64,000 bases of DNA, from the NCBI GenBank assembly GCA_034422835.1, contig DAOUJJ010000001.1, forward strand, positions 1 through 64,000, in the 5' to 3' direction. This DNA is from VXMO01 sp034422835 (lineage in GTDB: Bacteria; Chloroflexota; Dehalococcoidia; UBA6926). Numbering within the stretch: the first letter of the stretch is position 1; each line of letters begins with the position of its first letter. Of this stretch, positions 25,269-34,011 are shown in pieces. Both the position numbers and the translations under genes were made by a program. The notes beneath the pieces were generated by a model. The model was not told the origin of the DNA. It saw only the letters and a list, made by a program, of their open reading frames with translations, and did no database searches.

Positions 25269-26519
25269 CTATCTCTGGCCAACGCCAAGGTTATGCTCCA
25301 CCCTGCGACTCACATAGGACATGCCGTAGTTGAAGACCCAGAAGACCAGCGCAATGAACAGGAAAAGCTCGCGGCTGTTGTCCAGGAACTCACGGTTGCT
25401 GCCGATGAATGAGGTTCCCATATGCAGGATATCGAGCATTCCAATGATAAACACCAACGTGGTGTCTTTGAACAGGCTGATGTATTGGCCCACAATGGCG
25501 GGCACCACGTTCCGAAGTGCTTGAGGCAGCGTGATGAATATCGTTGTGTTCCACGGGGGCATACCAAGAGCGCGGGATGCTTCTGTCTGGCCCCGATGCA
25601 GCGCCTGCAAACCGCCCCGGATGTTCTCCGCCATGTAGGCGGAGCTGAATACTGTGATGACGATGCCGGCCCGCGTCACCTCATCCAGCGGAAAATCTCG
25701 TGGGAACGCCAGCGGTACGAGCGTCTGCGACATGAATAGCAGCGTGATGAGCGGCACGCCGCGGAAAAACTCGATAAAGCCGACACAGATAATCTTGACG
25801 ACCGGCAGATTGCTGCGTCTGCCCAGGGCTAAGAGGATGCCTAGAGGCAGGCTGGCGGTGATGCCGCCCGCAGCCAGCAGGATGTTAAGCATCAACCCGC
25901 CCCAGAATCGGGATGGGACGGGATACAGGCCGGGAACCCCCTCTATTCCTCGAAGCAGGAAATACACCGTGATGAAGCCAACAAACGCGATGATAATGAG
26001 ATTCCTGGTGGACCCAACGGGGGTGTTTCGGCCAAGCCAGCGGCCGATGAAGACGGCCGGGATATTTGCAACAAGCAGGAAGCGCACGTCCATGCCCATT
26101 TCGTCGAAGGGCAGGGGGATGAGGGCCATTGCCGCGGAGGCGAAAGCGACGGTCAGCGCCACGCCTCTCACAAGCGCCGTCGCTGCGACGGCCCACAAGA
26201 TGCCGAAGTATGTCACGGCGATCAGGAGCGAGGCCTGGGGGCGCCAGAAACAATCGTTTGAAGGGCATACGGAATCCGAGTTGTATTGGCCGAGGATCAG
26301 CGTTCCGCCAAGCGTTGGAATAACCGACCAGTCGGCCGGCCCGAACGCCCAACTCACCAGCAGCCATAGAAGGTAGAGGGTCAATGCCGCCACAACGACC
26401 GTTGTGACGCCGTTAGCGGGTGAACTGAACAGGTTATTCCTGACCCAACCTGCCTTTCCTGTCGTCATCCGCGGGGGCGGGAGGCTGGCGCCCGGCGTCA
26501 TTGTTTGCTGAGATGCCAT
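25269..26519 (-). CDS. aapM: Amino-acid ABC transporter permease AapM type
   Basis: Inner-membrane permease of the HisM/AapM family. About eight hydrophobic segments; the C-terminal half holds the permease domain (ASLPLGILLALGRRSNLP, EFFRGVPLITLLFMSQ) and the EAA loop EASRALGMPPWNTTIFITLPQ for contact with AapP. The extended N-terminal half is characteristic of AapM/AapQ as opposed to 220-aa GlnP forms. It starts 3 nt after the aapQ stop. Confidence 0.93.
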   Translation of the reverse strand: MASQQTMTPGASLPPPRMTTGKAGWVRNNLFSSPANGVTTVVVAALTLYLLWLLVSWAFGPADWSVIPTLGGTLILGQYNSDSVCPSNDCFWRPQASLLIAVTYFGILWAVAATALVRGVALTVAFASAAMALIPLPFDEMGMDVRFLLVANIPAVFIGRWLGRNTPVGSTRNLIIIAFVGFITVYFLLRGIEGVPGLYPVPSRFWGGLMLNILLAAGGITASLPLGILLALGRRSNLPVVKIICVGFIEFFRGVPLITLLFMSQTLVPLAFPRDFPLDEVTRAGIVITVFSSAYMAENIRGGLQALHRGQTEASRALGMPPWNTTIFITLPQALRNVVPAIVGQYISLFKDTTLVFIIGMLDILHMGTSFIGSNREFLDNSRELFLFIALVFWVFNYGMSYVSRRVEHNLGVGQR

Positions 26520-26522
26520 CGT

Positions 26523-27737
26523 CTATGTTCCCACAATCCGCGTGCGCCAATTGTAGAAATTGCCGACAGCCGACCACGTCAAGCTCATCACGAGGTACGC
26601 CAGCATGATGACGATGAAGATGTTGATGGCGGGCGCGGTCTGCGTCATTGTGATGCCAACATTGGTCAGATCGGCAAAACCGACTGCCGGGGCAAGGCTG
26701 CTGTTCTTCGTCAGATTCAGGCATTGGCTGATCAGAGGCGGAATGATTACGCGCAGCGCCTGTGGGAACGTGATGTTGCGGAGCACGCCCACAGGCTTGA
26801 GCCCGACGGCCAAAGCTGCTTCTGTCTGGCCCCGGCCCACGGACTGGATGCCGGCACGGACGATTTCAGCGATAAACGCCGCAGTGTAGATGACGAGGCC
26901 GATCAGCATCACAATCGCGCCGGACCGAACGCGCCAGCCACCTTCAAGCCGACCGAATCGCTCATCCTGTTCCGGTGTGCTCCAGCCCATCGGCGTGTCG
27001 CCGGACATGATCCAGATGACCAGCCAGGCAATCACTGCAATGCCAATTGCAGCTCCAAGACCCGTGGCGACCGGATACGAAACTCTTCCTGTCAGTGTCT
27101 CGCGTTTCAAGAGATAACGATGCAGGGCAATTCCAATTACGATGCCTGCCAGAATGGCGGTTAGCCAGGCAATCCCCTGGGCGATTCCGTGATCCAAAGT
27201 CGGCTGTGGTATTGCCAGTCCGGCATTGTTCAGGTAGATGGTGTCGAGGAGATTGTAGGTCTCGGTGATCGGCGGCAGGATCAGGATGAAGTAAAAGATG
27301 AAGAGGAGCTGCACGAGCAGGGGAACGTTGCGGAAGAACTCCACGTAGACGAGCGCGAGCCGTGACAGAAGCCAGTTTGACGAGATGCGCGCGATTCCGA
27401 TGAGGATTCCAAGGATGATGGCAAGGATGACTCCCGCCACAGCAAGCAGGACCGTATTGACGGCCGCTACCAGCAGCGCGTACGCATAGCTGTCATCCGA
27501 ATCATTGAAGGGCAGGGCGTGTTCAGGAACCGGTGTTCCGTAATCCCTGGAGAAAAATCGCCATCCAAAGGGGATGTCACGACCATCAATCGCAAGCGCA
27601 ATGTTGGTGAAGAACCAGAAGACAAGGGTAAGCACCATGATGGTGGATACAATCTGAAGCGCCCATTTGATGAGCACTGCATGACGCCATACAGGAATTC
27701 CCTGGTACGTCAGAAATCCTTGCGGTCGGTCGGCCAT
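26523..27737 (-). CDS. aapQ: Amino-acid ABC transporter permease AapQ type
   Basis: Partner of AapM. The 404-aa membrane protein has FFRNVPLLVQLLFIFYF, the long periplasmic insertion typical of AapQ, GRGQTEAALAVGLKPVG as the EAA loop and FPQALRVIIPPLISQCLN. Eight or so membrane segments. It is separated from aapJ by a 179-nt gap that holds a strong stem-loop, consistent with unequal expression of binding protein and permeases. Confidence 0.93.
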   Translation of the reverse strand: MADRPQGFLTYQGIPVWRHAVLIKWALQIVSTIMVLTLVFWFFTNIALAIDGRDIPFGWRFFSRDYGTPVPEHALPFNDSDDSYAYALLVAAVNTVLLAVAGVILAIILGILIGIARISSNWLLSRLALVYVEFFRNVPLLVQLLFIFYFILILPPITETYNLLDTIYLNNAGLAIPQPTLDHGIAQGIAWLTAILAGIVIGIALHRYLLKRETLTGRVSYPVATGLGAAIGIAVIAWLVIWIMSGDTPMGWSTPEQDERFGRLEGGWRVRSGAIVMLIGLVIYTAAFIAEIVRAGIQSVGRGQTEAALAVGLKPVGVLRNITFPQALRVIIPPLISQCLNLTKNSSLAPAVGFADLTNVGITMTQTAPAINIFIVIMLAYLVMSLTWSAVGNFYNWRTRIVGT

Positions 27738-27823
27738 CTTTCGATTCCGTCCCCCAAACCGGCGTTGCCTGTTGTTCAGTTCTGACTATAACGCAAGACG
27801 CGGCGGAGACGGGCCACACAAGA

Positions 27824-27865
27824 GGGCGGGGAGTTCGCTGCCTCTCGACAGCGGACTCCCCGCCC
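27824..27865 (-). terminator. Long stem-loop between aapJ and aapQ, partial terminator or mRNA stabiliser
   Basis: Arms 27824-27840 and 27849-27865 pair over 17 bp with one G-T wobble; the loop is CCTCTCGA (27841-27848). The stem is GC-rich (GGGCGGGGAG/CTCCCCGCCC). It lies within the operon just downstream of the binding-protein gene, where such structures protect the 5' cistron from 3' exonucleases or attenuate the permease genes. There is no clear U tract on the minus-strand side. Confidence 0.7.
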
Positions 27866-27916
27866 TTGTATTTCGATCATCGCGCCTGTGGGACGCTCTA
27901 CAATCGAGTACTTTCC

Positions 27917-29011
27917 TTACCGCAGCGGCGCGGCGTAGATCTCTCCACCCTTGGGGCACATGCTGCATGGCGCTGAAACCCACAGCGCGTTGCGGCTGCC
28001 TTCTCGCGTAACACCAAGCGGCGTCAGGTGGCGATCGTAGATCTCGCCGTAGTTTCCAACCTGCTGGATCACTGTCTGCGCCACGGTCTGGCTCAGGCCC
28101 AGGTCCGCCTGCCCCCAGTTTGTGTCGCTAAGGCCAAAGAGCCTGTCAATGGCGGCATTTCCTGTCGCGGATGTCGGCACGCTCATCGAATCAATCTCGA
28201 ACGCCTCGGCGTAGATCAGGATTGCGATGACGGACTTGACGACGTCGTACCACTGATCGTCACCGTGCGGAACGACAGGCCCGAGCGGCTCCTCGGAAAT
28301 CGTTGCGCCCAGGATGACATGATCATCCGGGTTGTCGTACGTGGTTCGTAGTGAGACCAGACCGGACTTATCAGTGGTCTCCGCCTGGCATTGACCTGCA
28401 AGGTATGCCTCAGTCAAAGGGGGTTGCTCACTGAACGTGATGACCTCAATATCCAGCCCGTTCTGGCTGATGAAGTCCTGCAGGTTCTGCTCCGTCGTCG
28501 TTCCCGACAGGACGCAGATTGAGGAACCGTCCAACTCAACAGGATCGCTTACGTCCAGGCTGGCAGGAACCATGAATCCCTGGCCGTCATAGAACGTTGT
28601 CTGGGCGAAGTTGCCCCACGTTGCGTCGCGTCCGGATGTCCACGTTGTGTTCCGAACCATCAGATCGACTTCGCCGGATTGCATTGTCGGGCCACGCTGG
28701 GCAGCGGTTGTCTGACGGAACTCAACAGCGTTGGCATCTCCAAGAACTGCTGCCGCCACTGCGCGGCACTGGTCGATGTCAAAGCCGACGTTGTTGCCGT
28801 CCGCGTCCAGCGCGCCGAAGCCCGGCAAAACGGTGTTGATGGCGCAAACAAGCGTTCCGCGCTCCTGCACCGTCGCGAGACGACTCATCATCTCTTCTTC
28901 CATGGGCTCGCTGTCGGTCGGCTCAGGAGTGTCCTCCTCCGTTGTACAGGCCGCGAAGATCATCAGGCCTGCGACGATGGCCAATGCGAGTAGAAATAGT
29001 TTGCCCGTCAT
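27917..29011 (-). CDS. aapJ: Amino-acid ABC transporter substrate-binding lipoprotein
   Basis: Captures general L-amino acids for AapQMP. A hydrophobic signal (LFLLALAIVAGLMIF) ends in a lipobox with C22 (FAAC), followed by an acidic linker (TTEEDTPEPTDSEPMEEE) that keeps the domain off the membrane. Family blocks: GTLVCAINTVLPGF, GFDIDQCRAVAAAVLGD, MVRNTTWTSGRDATWG, FYDGQGFMVP and NYGEIYDRHLTPLGV. The 364-aa size suits the family. AGGAG lies 3 nt before ATG. It is the first gene of its operon and divergent from proV. Confidence 0.95.
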   Translation of the reverse strand: MTGKLFLLALAIVAGLMIFAACTTEEDTPEPTDSEPMEEEMMSRLATVQERGTLVCAINTVLPGFGALDADGNNVGFDIDQCRAVAAAVLGDANAVEFRQTTAAQRGPTMQSGEVDLMVRNTTWTSGRDATWGNFAQTTFYDGQGFMVPASLDVSDPVELDGSSICVLSGTTTEQNLQDFISQNGLDIEVITFSEQPPLTEAYLAGQCQAETTDKSGLVSLRTTYDNPDDHVILGATISEEPLGPVVPHGDDQWYDVVKSVIAILIYAEAFEIDSMSVPTSATGNAAIDRLFGLSDTNWGQADLGLSQTVAQTVIQQVGNYGEIYDRHLTPLGVTREGSRNALWVSAPCSMCPKGGEIYAAPLR

Positions 29012-29157
29012 GTGCTCCTCCCGAACTGTTCCTGATATATGCTCGATAAACTCGCCTCATATTGTGCCACGAATCGTATATGGACGCCAATGAACCACCA
29101 CTATTCGGGCATTCGCGGGCCACGCCGAGCGGCCGTTTTCATAGGCTCGATTGGCGA

Positions 29158-29187
29158 TTGGACGACTGCGGCCTAATCGGCTACAGT
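29158..29187 (+). promoter_or_regulatory. Possible promoter for proVWX
   Basis: TTGGAC (29158-29163), an 18-nt spacer and TACAGT (29182-29187) in the 270-nt divergent gap between aapJ and proV, 94 nt before the proV start. Two mismatches to each consensus hexamer at most. It is the best sigma70-like match seen on the plus strand in the gap; no regulator site is recognised. Confidence 0.35.
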
Positions 29188-29281
29188 GGGTTGTCGCAAA
29201 CAGGGGAGGGGGCAGTCGGCGCCATCGACACGGTCATGAGCCGCTTGCAGGAGCATGATTCAGCGTCGACGTGGCAACGTT

Positions 29282-30490
29282 ATGGTTGAAGCTGAACATC
29301 AGATTGAAGTCAAGAACGTATGGAAGGTATTCGGCAGCCATCCTGAACGGGCTCTTGATTCAGAGCACGCAGAGAAGACCCGCACGGAGATCCAGGAAGA
29401 GCTGGGGCTGGTTACTGCGCTTCGCGATGTCTCCTTCAACGTTGACTTCGGACAGGTCTATGTCCTTATGGGCCTGTCCGGGAGCGGGAAATCCACCCTC
29501 GCCAGGGCGCTTATCAGGTTGGCCGATCCCACCGCCGGAGAGATTCTCTTTGACGGTGAGGACATCCTCCAACTCTCAACGGATCAGTTGATCGATTTCC
29601 GCCGGTCAACCGTCGCAATGGTCTTCCAGAACTACGCCCTCCTGCCGCATCGCCGCGTCCTGGAAAACGTGGCGTACGGCCTTGAAGTCAAGGGCATGGA
29701 AAAGGAGGAGCGGCTTGACATCGCGCGAGATACGATTGAAAAGGTCGGCCTCAATGGATGGGAGCGCTACTTCCCTCGTGAGATGAGCGGTGGAATGCAG
29801 CAGCGTGTTGGCCTTGCCCGCGCACTCGCCGTCAATCCGTCCGTGCTCATCATGGATGAGCCTTTCAGCGGTCTGGATCCGCTCATTCGCCGGCAGATGC
29901 AGGACGAACTGCTTACGCTCCAGGCGGATTTGCACAAGACCATCGTTTTCATCACGCATGATCTCAATGAAGCGATCAAGCTTGGAAACCGTATCGCCAT
30001 CATGCGCGACGGGGAGATCATCCAGGAGGGAACGCCGGATGAGATCGTCGCGCTGCCGAGCGATGATTATGTGTCTGAATTCGTGCGCGATGTCTCCTCC
30101 ACGCGGCTCATCCAGGCACGCACGGTAATGAGTGAGGCCGAAAGATGTTGTGTCACTGTGCGACAGGGCCCCGGAGCGGCCCTCATTCTCATGGAGAACA
30201 TGGATAGTGATGCCCTGTTCGTTGTGGGCGGGGATTCACGGCTGCGGGGGATGCTCACCAAGAAGGAAGCGGAATCACTCGCCAACCGTCGCAATCAAAC
30301 TCTTGAAGGAGCCCGGCTTGAGGATCCCGTTATTGTCGATCCGGATACCTCGCTGGACGAAATCATTCCGTTGGTCGAGGAAGCTCCATACCCGGTTGCA
30401 GTCGTCGAGGGAAACGGTGTGCTCATCGGAGCGATTCGGCGTGATGAACTGCTGTCGGGTGGAGTAGGGATTGGAGACAACAGTGGCTAG
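29282..30490 (+). CDS. proV: Glycine betaine/proline ABC transporter, ATP-binding protein
   Basis: Drives uptake of compatible solutes. The ATPase has the ProV N-terminal helical lead (VKNVWKVFGSHPERAL), Walker A GLSGSGKST, VFQNYALLPHRRVLENV, signature MSGGMQQRVGLARAL, Walker B LIMDEPFSGLDPLIR and H-loop FITHDLNEA. Two C-terminal CBS modules (VMSEAERCCVTV; DPVIVDPDTSLDEIIPLV) would sense ionic strength or nucleotides. ATG 29282 is chosen; an ATG nine codons earlier has a GGAG only 1 nt away, too close to serve it. Confidence 0.95.
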   Translation: MVEAEHQIEVKNVWKVFGSHPERALDSEHAEKTRTEIQEELGLVTALRDVSFNVDFGQVYVLMGLSGSGKSTLARALIRLADPTAGEILFDGEDILQLSTDQLIDFRRSTVAMVFQNYALLPHRRVLENVAYGLEVKGMEKEERLDIARDTIEKVGLNGWERYFPREMSGGMQQRVGLARALAVNPSVLIMDEPFSGLDPLIRRQMQDELLTLQADLHKTIVFITHDLNEAIKLGNRIAIMRDGEIIQEGTPDEIVALPSDDYVSEFVRDVSSTRLIQARTVMSEAERCCVTVRQGPGAALILMENMDSDALFVVGGDSRLRGMLTKKEAESLANRRNQTLEGARLEDPVIVDPDTSLDEIIPLVEEAPYPVAVVEGNGVLIGAIRRDELLSGGVGIGDNSG

Positions 30491-31565
30491 CACCGATGAT
30501 GTGGTGATGGAAAAGGCCCCGCAGGCCGCTGAAACCAAAGTTGAAACTGAAAAGAAAGTGTCGGCCCCAAACGGCCGTGAGTTGCCTCGGCTGCGTTGGT
30601 TGGGGCTTGCCCTCGTTCTGATTGTCCTTATCGTGTCCCTGGTCATCTGGGGTTCAAACATGGGATTTCCAACGACCGTTGCGCACGAGGAATCGTCCGA
30701 TGGATCGGTGATGCTTCCGGTAAGTGCGCGAGAAGTGGTCGCGGACGTCATTGACAGTGGGGTCTCCTGGCTGACGCGAGAGGCGGCGTGGGCCTTTGAC
30801 GGGATAGGCACAGGAGTGACATACGCCCTGGTCTACATTGAAAGGGGCCTGAAGTGGACGCCGTGGCCCGCCATGGTCGTGAGTCTCGCGCTCCTTGCGT
30901 ATGCGGTTGGGCGGATGCCATTGATGGCTTTCGCACTGTCTGCGTTGTTCTTTATCGGGTTCATGGATTTGTGGAATCGTACAATGGAAACCCTCGCGCT
31001 GATGATGGTGGCTGTCGCCGTGTGTATTGCGATCGGCCTGCCGATTGGCATAATCGGGGCGCGAAATGACTTTGTTGATCGCATAATGAGACCGATTCTG
31101 GACGGCATGCAGACAATGCCCAGCTTTGTTTACCTGCTGCCGGGAATTCTCTTCTTCGGACTGGGGAAGCCGGGCGCAATTTTTGCCACGCTGCTCTACG
31201 CCATGCCCCCTGTTATCCGCCTGACAAACCTGGGCATTCGGCAAGTCGCGCCTGACGTTGTCGACGCCGCGAGGGCATTCGGCTCATCTCATTGGCAAAT
31301 CCTGACCAAGGTCCAGGTGCCAATGGCACTGCCAACGATCATGGCCGGCGTTAACCAGACCACGATGATGGCCTTGGCAATGGTCGTGATTGCGAGCCTT
31401 GTCGGCGCAGGCGGGCTGGGTGACAACGTCAATCGCGCGCTCCAGAAGAACGAGCCGGGGAACGGCCTGCTTGCCGGCCTTGCCATCGTGTTCCTTGCTA
31501 TCATCATTGACCGCCTGACGCAGGCTGTGGCTGCCAGACGCACGGAGGCTGTCACCGCAGGGTAA
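30483..31565 (+). CDS. proW: Glycine betaine/proline ABC transporter permease
   Basis: Membrane component of the betaine importer. The N-terminal tail of about 40 residues is soluble and Lys/Glu-rich; then come about seven membrane segments with the permease core LALMMVAVAVCIAIGLPIG, the family motif ILDGMQTMPSFVYLLPGI, AMPPVIRLTNLGIRQV and the EAA loop VVDAARAFGSSHWQILTKV. GTG 30483 is chosen because GGAG is 6 nt upstream; it overlaps the proV end by 8 nt, showing coupling. Confidence 0.95.
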   Translation: MASTDDVVMEKAPQAAETKVETEKKVSAPNGRELPRLRWLGLALVLIVLIVSLVIWGSNMGFPTTVAHEESSDGSVMLPVSAREVVADVIDSGVSWLTREAAWAFDGIGTGVTYALVYIERGLKWTPWPAMVVSLALLAYAVGRMPLMAFALSALFFIGFMDLWNRTMETLALMMVAVAVCIAIGLPIGIIGARNDFVDRIMRPILDGMQTMPSFVYLLPGILFFGLGKPGAIFATLLYAMPPVIRLTNLGIRQVAPDVVDAARAFGSSHWQILTKVQVPMALPTIMAGVNQTTMMALAMVVIASLVGAGGLGDNVNRALQKNEPGNGLLAGLAIVFLAIIIDRLTQAVAARRTEAVTAG

Positions 31566-31642
31566 CGGCCTCAATCATCCCGCACTGAAACATCTGTTGA
31601 GATTCGATAAGATATAATCGCGAAAGGAATGGGAGGTACCCT

Positions 31643-32689
31643 ATGAGAAAGTTTGTAATTCTTGCTCTCGCCATCGCTGCGTTGGCTGTGGCAGCCGTCG
31701 CAGGATGCACGCAAGAGGAAGAGAAAGATCCTATTGTGTTCAGCGATCTGAACTGGCCGAGCGCGCAGATTCAGAATCGTATCGCGCAATACATCGTTGA
31801 GGAAGGTTACGGATATCCGACGGATGTCGTCTTCGGCGCAACGCTGCCGCTGTTGCAGGGCCTGCGTGCCGGTGATACGCACGTGACCATGGAGATCTGG
31901 CTGCCGAACCAGGATGCCGCCTGGGTTGACGCGCTGGCCGAGGGATCGGTGCAGGAAGTCGGCTTTAGTCTGGGCGCAGACTGGCAGTCTGCCTTTGTGA
32001 TACCGAGGTATCTCCAGGAGCAGCACCCCGATCTGGATAGCATTGAAGACCTCAAGGACGAGCAGTACAAGGCACTGTTTGCCACTGCTGAGACCGACGG
32101 CAAGGCCCGGCTGGTTTCCTGCGTCATCGGATGGGCGTGTGAAAACGTCAATGCCGCGCAGATTGAGGGCTATGGATTGGTGGACCATGTCCACGTCGTG
32201 AACCCCGGTGACGGCGCCGCTGCCAACGCAGACCTCTATGGCGCGTATGAGCGCCAGGAGCCGTGGCTTGGCTACCAGTGGGGCACGAATGATCCGGCGC
32301 TCCTCCTTGATCTGGTTCGGCTGGAAGAGCCCCCCTACGATGAGGCCTGCTGGACAGCTATGCAGGCCTTCAGTGACGGCGGCCCCGCCCCAACAGAGGG
32401 CTGCGGCTACCGCGACGCCGAGATCAAGATTGCCGTCCGGACAGACCTCATAGAGCGAGCTCCTGAAGTCATCGACATGTTCGAGCAATGGAGCTTTGAC
32501 ATTCCTCAATTCGGCACGGTCGTGGCGTGGCAGCAGGACAACCCCAATGCTGACACCGCCGATTCCGCGCTGTGGTGGCTCAACAACAATGCGGATGTCT
32601 GGAACACGTGGGTTCCGGATGATATCGCTGATGCCATCCAGGAATCCCTCGATGAGGGCGTGATCCCGGCCGGCTGGCCAACCGAGTAA
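31643..32689 (+). CDS. proX: Glycine betaine/proline-binding lipoprotein
   Basis: Extracytoplasmic OpuAC-domain receptor. Signal peptide (FVILALAIAALAVAAVAG) with lipobox Cys C22 (VAGC), then FSDLNWPSAQIQNRIAQYI at the ligand lobe and aromatic residues such as W in EIWLPNQD and YQWGTND that normally form the betaine cage. 348 aa. GGGAGG lies 6 nt before ATG. A TATAAT at 31613-31618 in the 77-nt gap after proW could be an extra promoter for higher receptor output (weak evidence, no good -35). Confidence 0.95.
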   Translation: MRKFVILALAIAALAVAAVAGCTQEEEKDPIVFSDLNWPSAQIQNRIAQYIVEEGYGYPTDVVFGATLPLLQGLRAGDTHVTMEIWLPNQDAAWVDALAEGSVQEVGFSLGADWQSAFVIPRYLQEQHPDLDSIEDLKDEQYKALFATAETDGKARLVSCVIGWACENVNAAQIEGYGLVDHVHVVNPGDGAAANADLYGAYERQEPWLGYQWGTNDPALLLDLVRLEEPPYDEACWTAMQAFSDGGPAPTEGCGYRDAEIKIAVRTDLIERAPEVIDMFEQWSFDIPQFGTVVAWQQDNPNADTADSALWWLNNNADVWNTWVPDDIADAIQESLDEGVIPAGWPTE

Positions 32690-32700
32690 ACACGGTTCTT

Positions 32701-32747
32701 AGTGTCCTCTGCTGCCGATTGCACACCAATCGGCAGCAGAGGACACT
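32701..32747 (+). terminator. Perfect 21-bp hairpin downstream of proX
   Basis: Arms 32701-32721 and 32727-32747 are exact reverse complements with loop CACAC. It starts 11 nt after the proX stop and is followed by TTGTGC. Such a long perfect stem should halt or protect the proVWX transcript; the weak T run makes a stabilising role as likely as intrinsic termination. Confidence 0.7.
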
Positions 32748-32811
32748 TTGTGCTACTCTCCGCGCAGCGCGGTGGTTGACTGCGTGATGGGGACTGAGAG
32801 GCGGAGGGCTT

Positions 32812-34011
32812 ATGGGCAGCATCGACTATTCCCGTTTTTGGACGGTTCCTGAGAGGCCCGTGCCCACGTGGCAGGAAGAAGTCTTCCAGTACGATTTCGG
32901 CGGTGCTAATCCCGGCCCGGACGTCATGCCGATTGAGGAGCTGGCGGAAGCCGCGCGGGCAGTCATCCACGAAGAGAAGGAAATCATCGCCCGCTACCCA
33001 CCCACGTATGGCCCTGTCCGCACGCGTGAGATCATCCTCCACAAGATGGCGGCGCACCGCGGCATGACGTGGCCGACCATCACCGAGGTGCTCACCACCA
33101 ACGGCTCCGCGCAGGGCATCACGCTCTGCCTTGAAACCCTTACCAACCCGGGCGATACGATCATCACCGATCGGTTCTTCTACCAGGGCGCAGTGCGGGC
33201 ATTCATTGCTCGCGGACTCCGCATTGTCACCATCGACAGAGATGGGGACGGGATGCGGATGGACCTTCTTGAACAGAAGCTCAGCGAACTCAAGGCCGAG
33301 GGCGTCACTCCCAAGTTCATCTATACGATTCCCAGCCCGCAGAACCCGGACGGGTCCATCATGCCGTCCGACCATCGAGAGAAAATGCTCGCCCTCGCGC
33401 GGGAATATGACACGCTGATTCTTGAAGATGACTGCTACGTGGATCAGATGCTGGACGTGGATGAGATGCCCCCTGCCATCGCGTCACTTGACGGAGCGCA
33501 GGAACGCGTCATCTACATCGCCACGTTCTCCAAGATTCTCTCCCCCGGCGTCCGCGTGGCCTGGGTGGCAGGAGACGAGCGCCTCATTGAGCGCATGGCG
33601 GCGTACAAGCAGGATGTCGGCAATGACTACCTCTCCGGCCTCATTGTCGCTAAGTTCATGGAAGACCACATGGACGCCCGCATCAGCCACCTGAACGACA
33701 GGATGCGGCATAAGCGAGACACGATGATCGCCGCGCTCGGGGAGAACTTCGGACCGCTTGTACGCATGACGATTCCCAAGGCGGGCATGTTTGTCTGGGC
33801 GGAGTTCCCGGAGAACATAGACATGCAGGCGCTTGAGCCGGTAACGCAGGAACGAGGTGTGCGCTACCTAGGCGGGCACCAGTTCTCGCCCATTGGAGAG
33901 GGTTCACAGCGGGCGCGACTTAACTACAGCTTCCCCACACCCCAGGAAATCCAGGACGGCATTGGCCTGCTCGCCAACGTGATGCGCGAAGAGGGGACTC
34001 TGCCGGACTAG
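32812..34011 (+). CDS. PLP-dependent aminotransferase, fold type I (2-aminoadipate/MocR-like)
   Basis: Probably a transaminase for an amino acid with 2-oxoglutarate, cytoplasmic. The 399-aa chain has YPPTYGPVRTREIILHKM, TTNGSAQGITLCLETL (PLP phosphate), the Pro-rich PSPQNPDGSIM, DD in LILEDDCYVD, the Schiff-base lysine K241 in IATFSKILSPGVRVAWV and the carboxylate Arg near RARLNYSFPT. No DNA-binding domain is fused. GGAGG is 5 nt before ATG. The substrate is unknown; proximity to amino-acid and betaine uptake and to hydrolases is suggestive only. Confidence 0.88.
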   Translation: MGSIDYSRFWTVPERPVPTWQEEVFQYDFGGANPGPDVMPIEELAEAARAVIHEEKEIIARYPPTYGPVRTREIILHKMAAHRGMTWPTITEVLTTNGSAQGITLCLETLTNPGDTIITDRFFYQGAVRAFIARGLRIVTIDRDGDGMRMDLLEQKLSELKAEGVTPKFIYTIPSPQNPDGSIMPSDHREKMLALAREYDTLILEDDCYVDQMLDVDEMPPAIASLDGAQERVIYIATFSKILSPGVRVAWVAGDERLIERMAAYKQDVGNDYLSGLIVAKFMEDHMDARISHLNDRMRHKRDTMIAALGENFGPLVRMTIPKAGMFVWAEFPENIDMQALEPVTQERGVRYLGGHQFSPIGEGSQRARLNYSFPTPQEIQDGIGLLANVMREEGTLPD

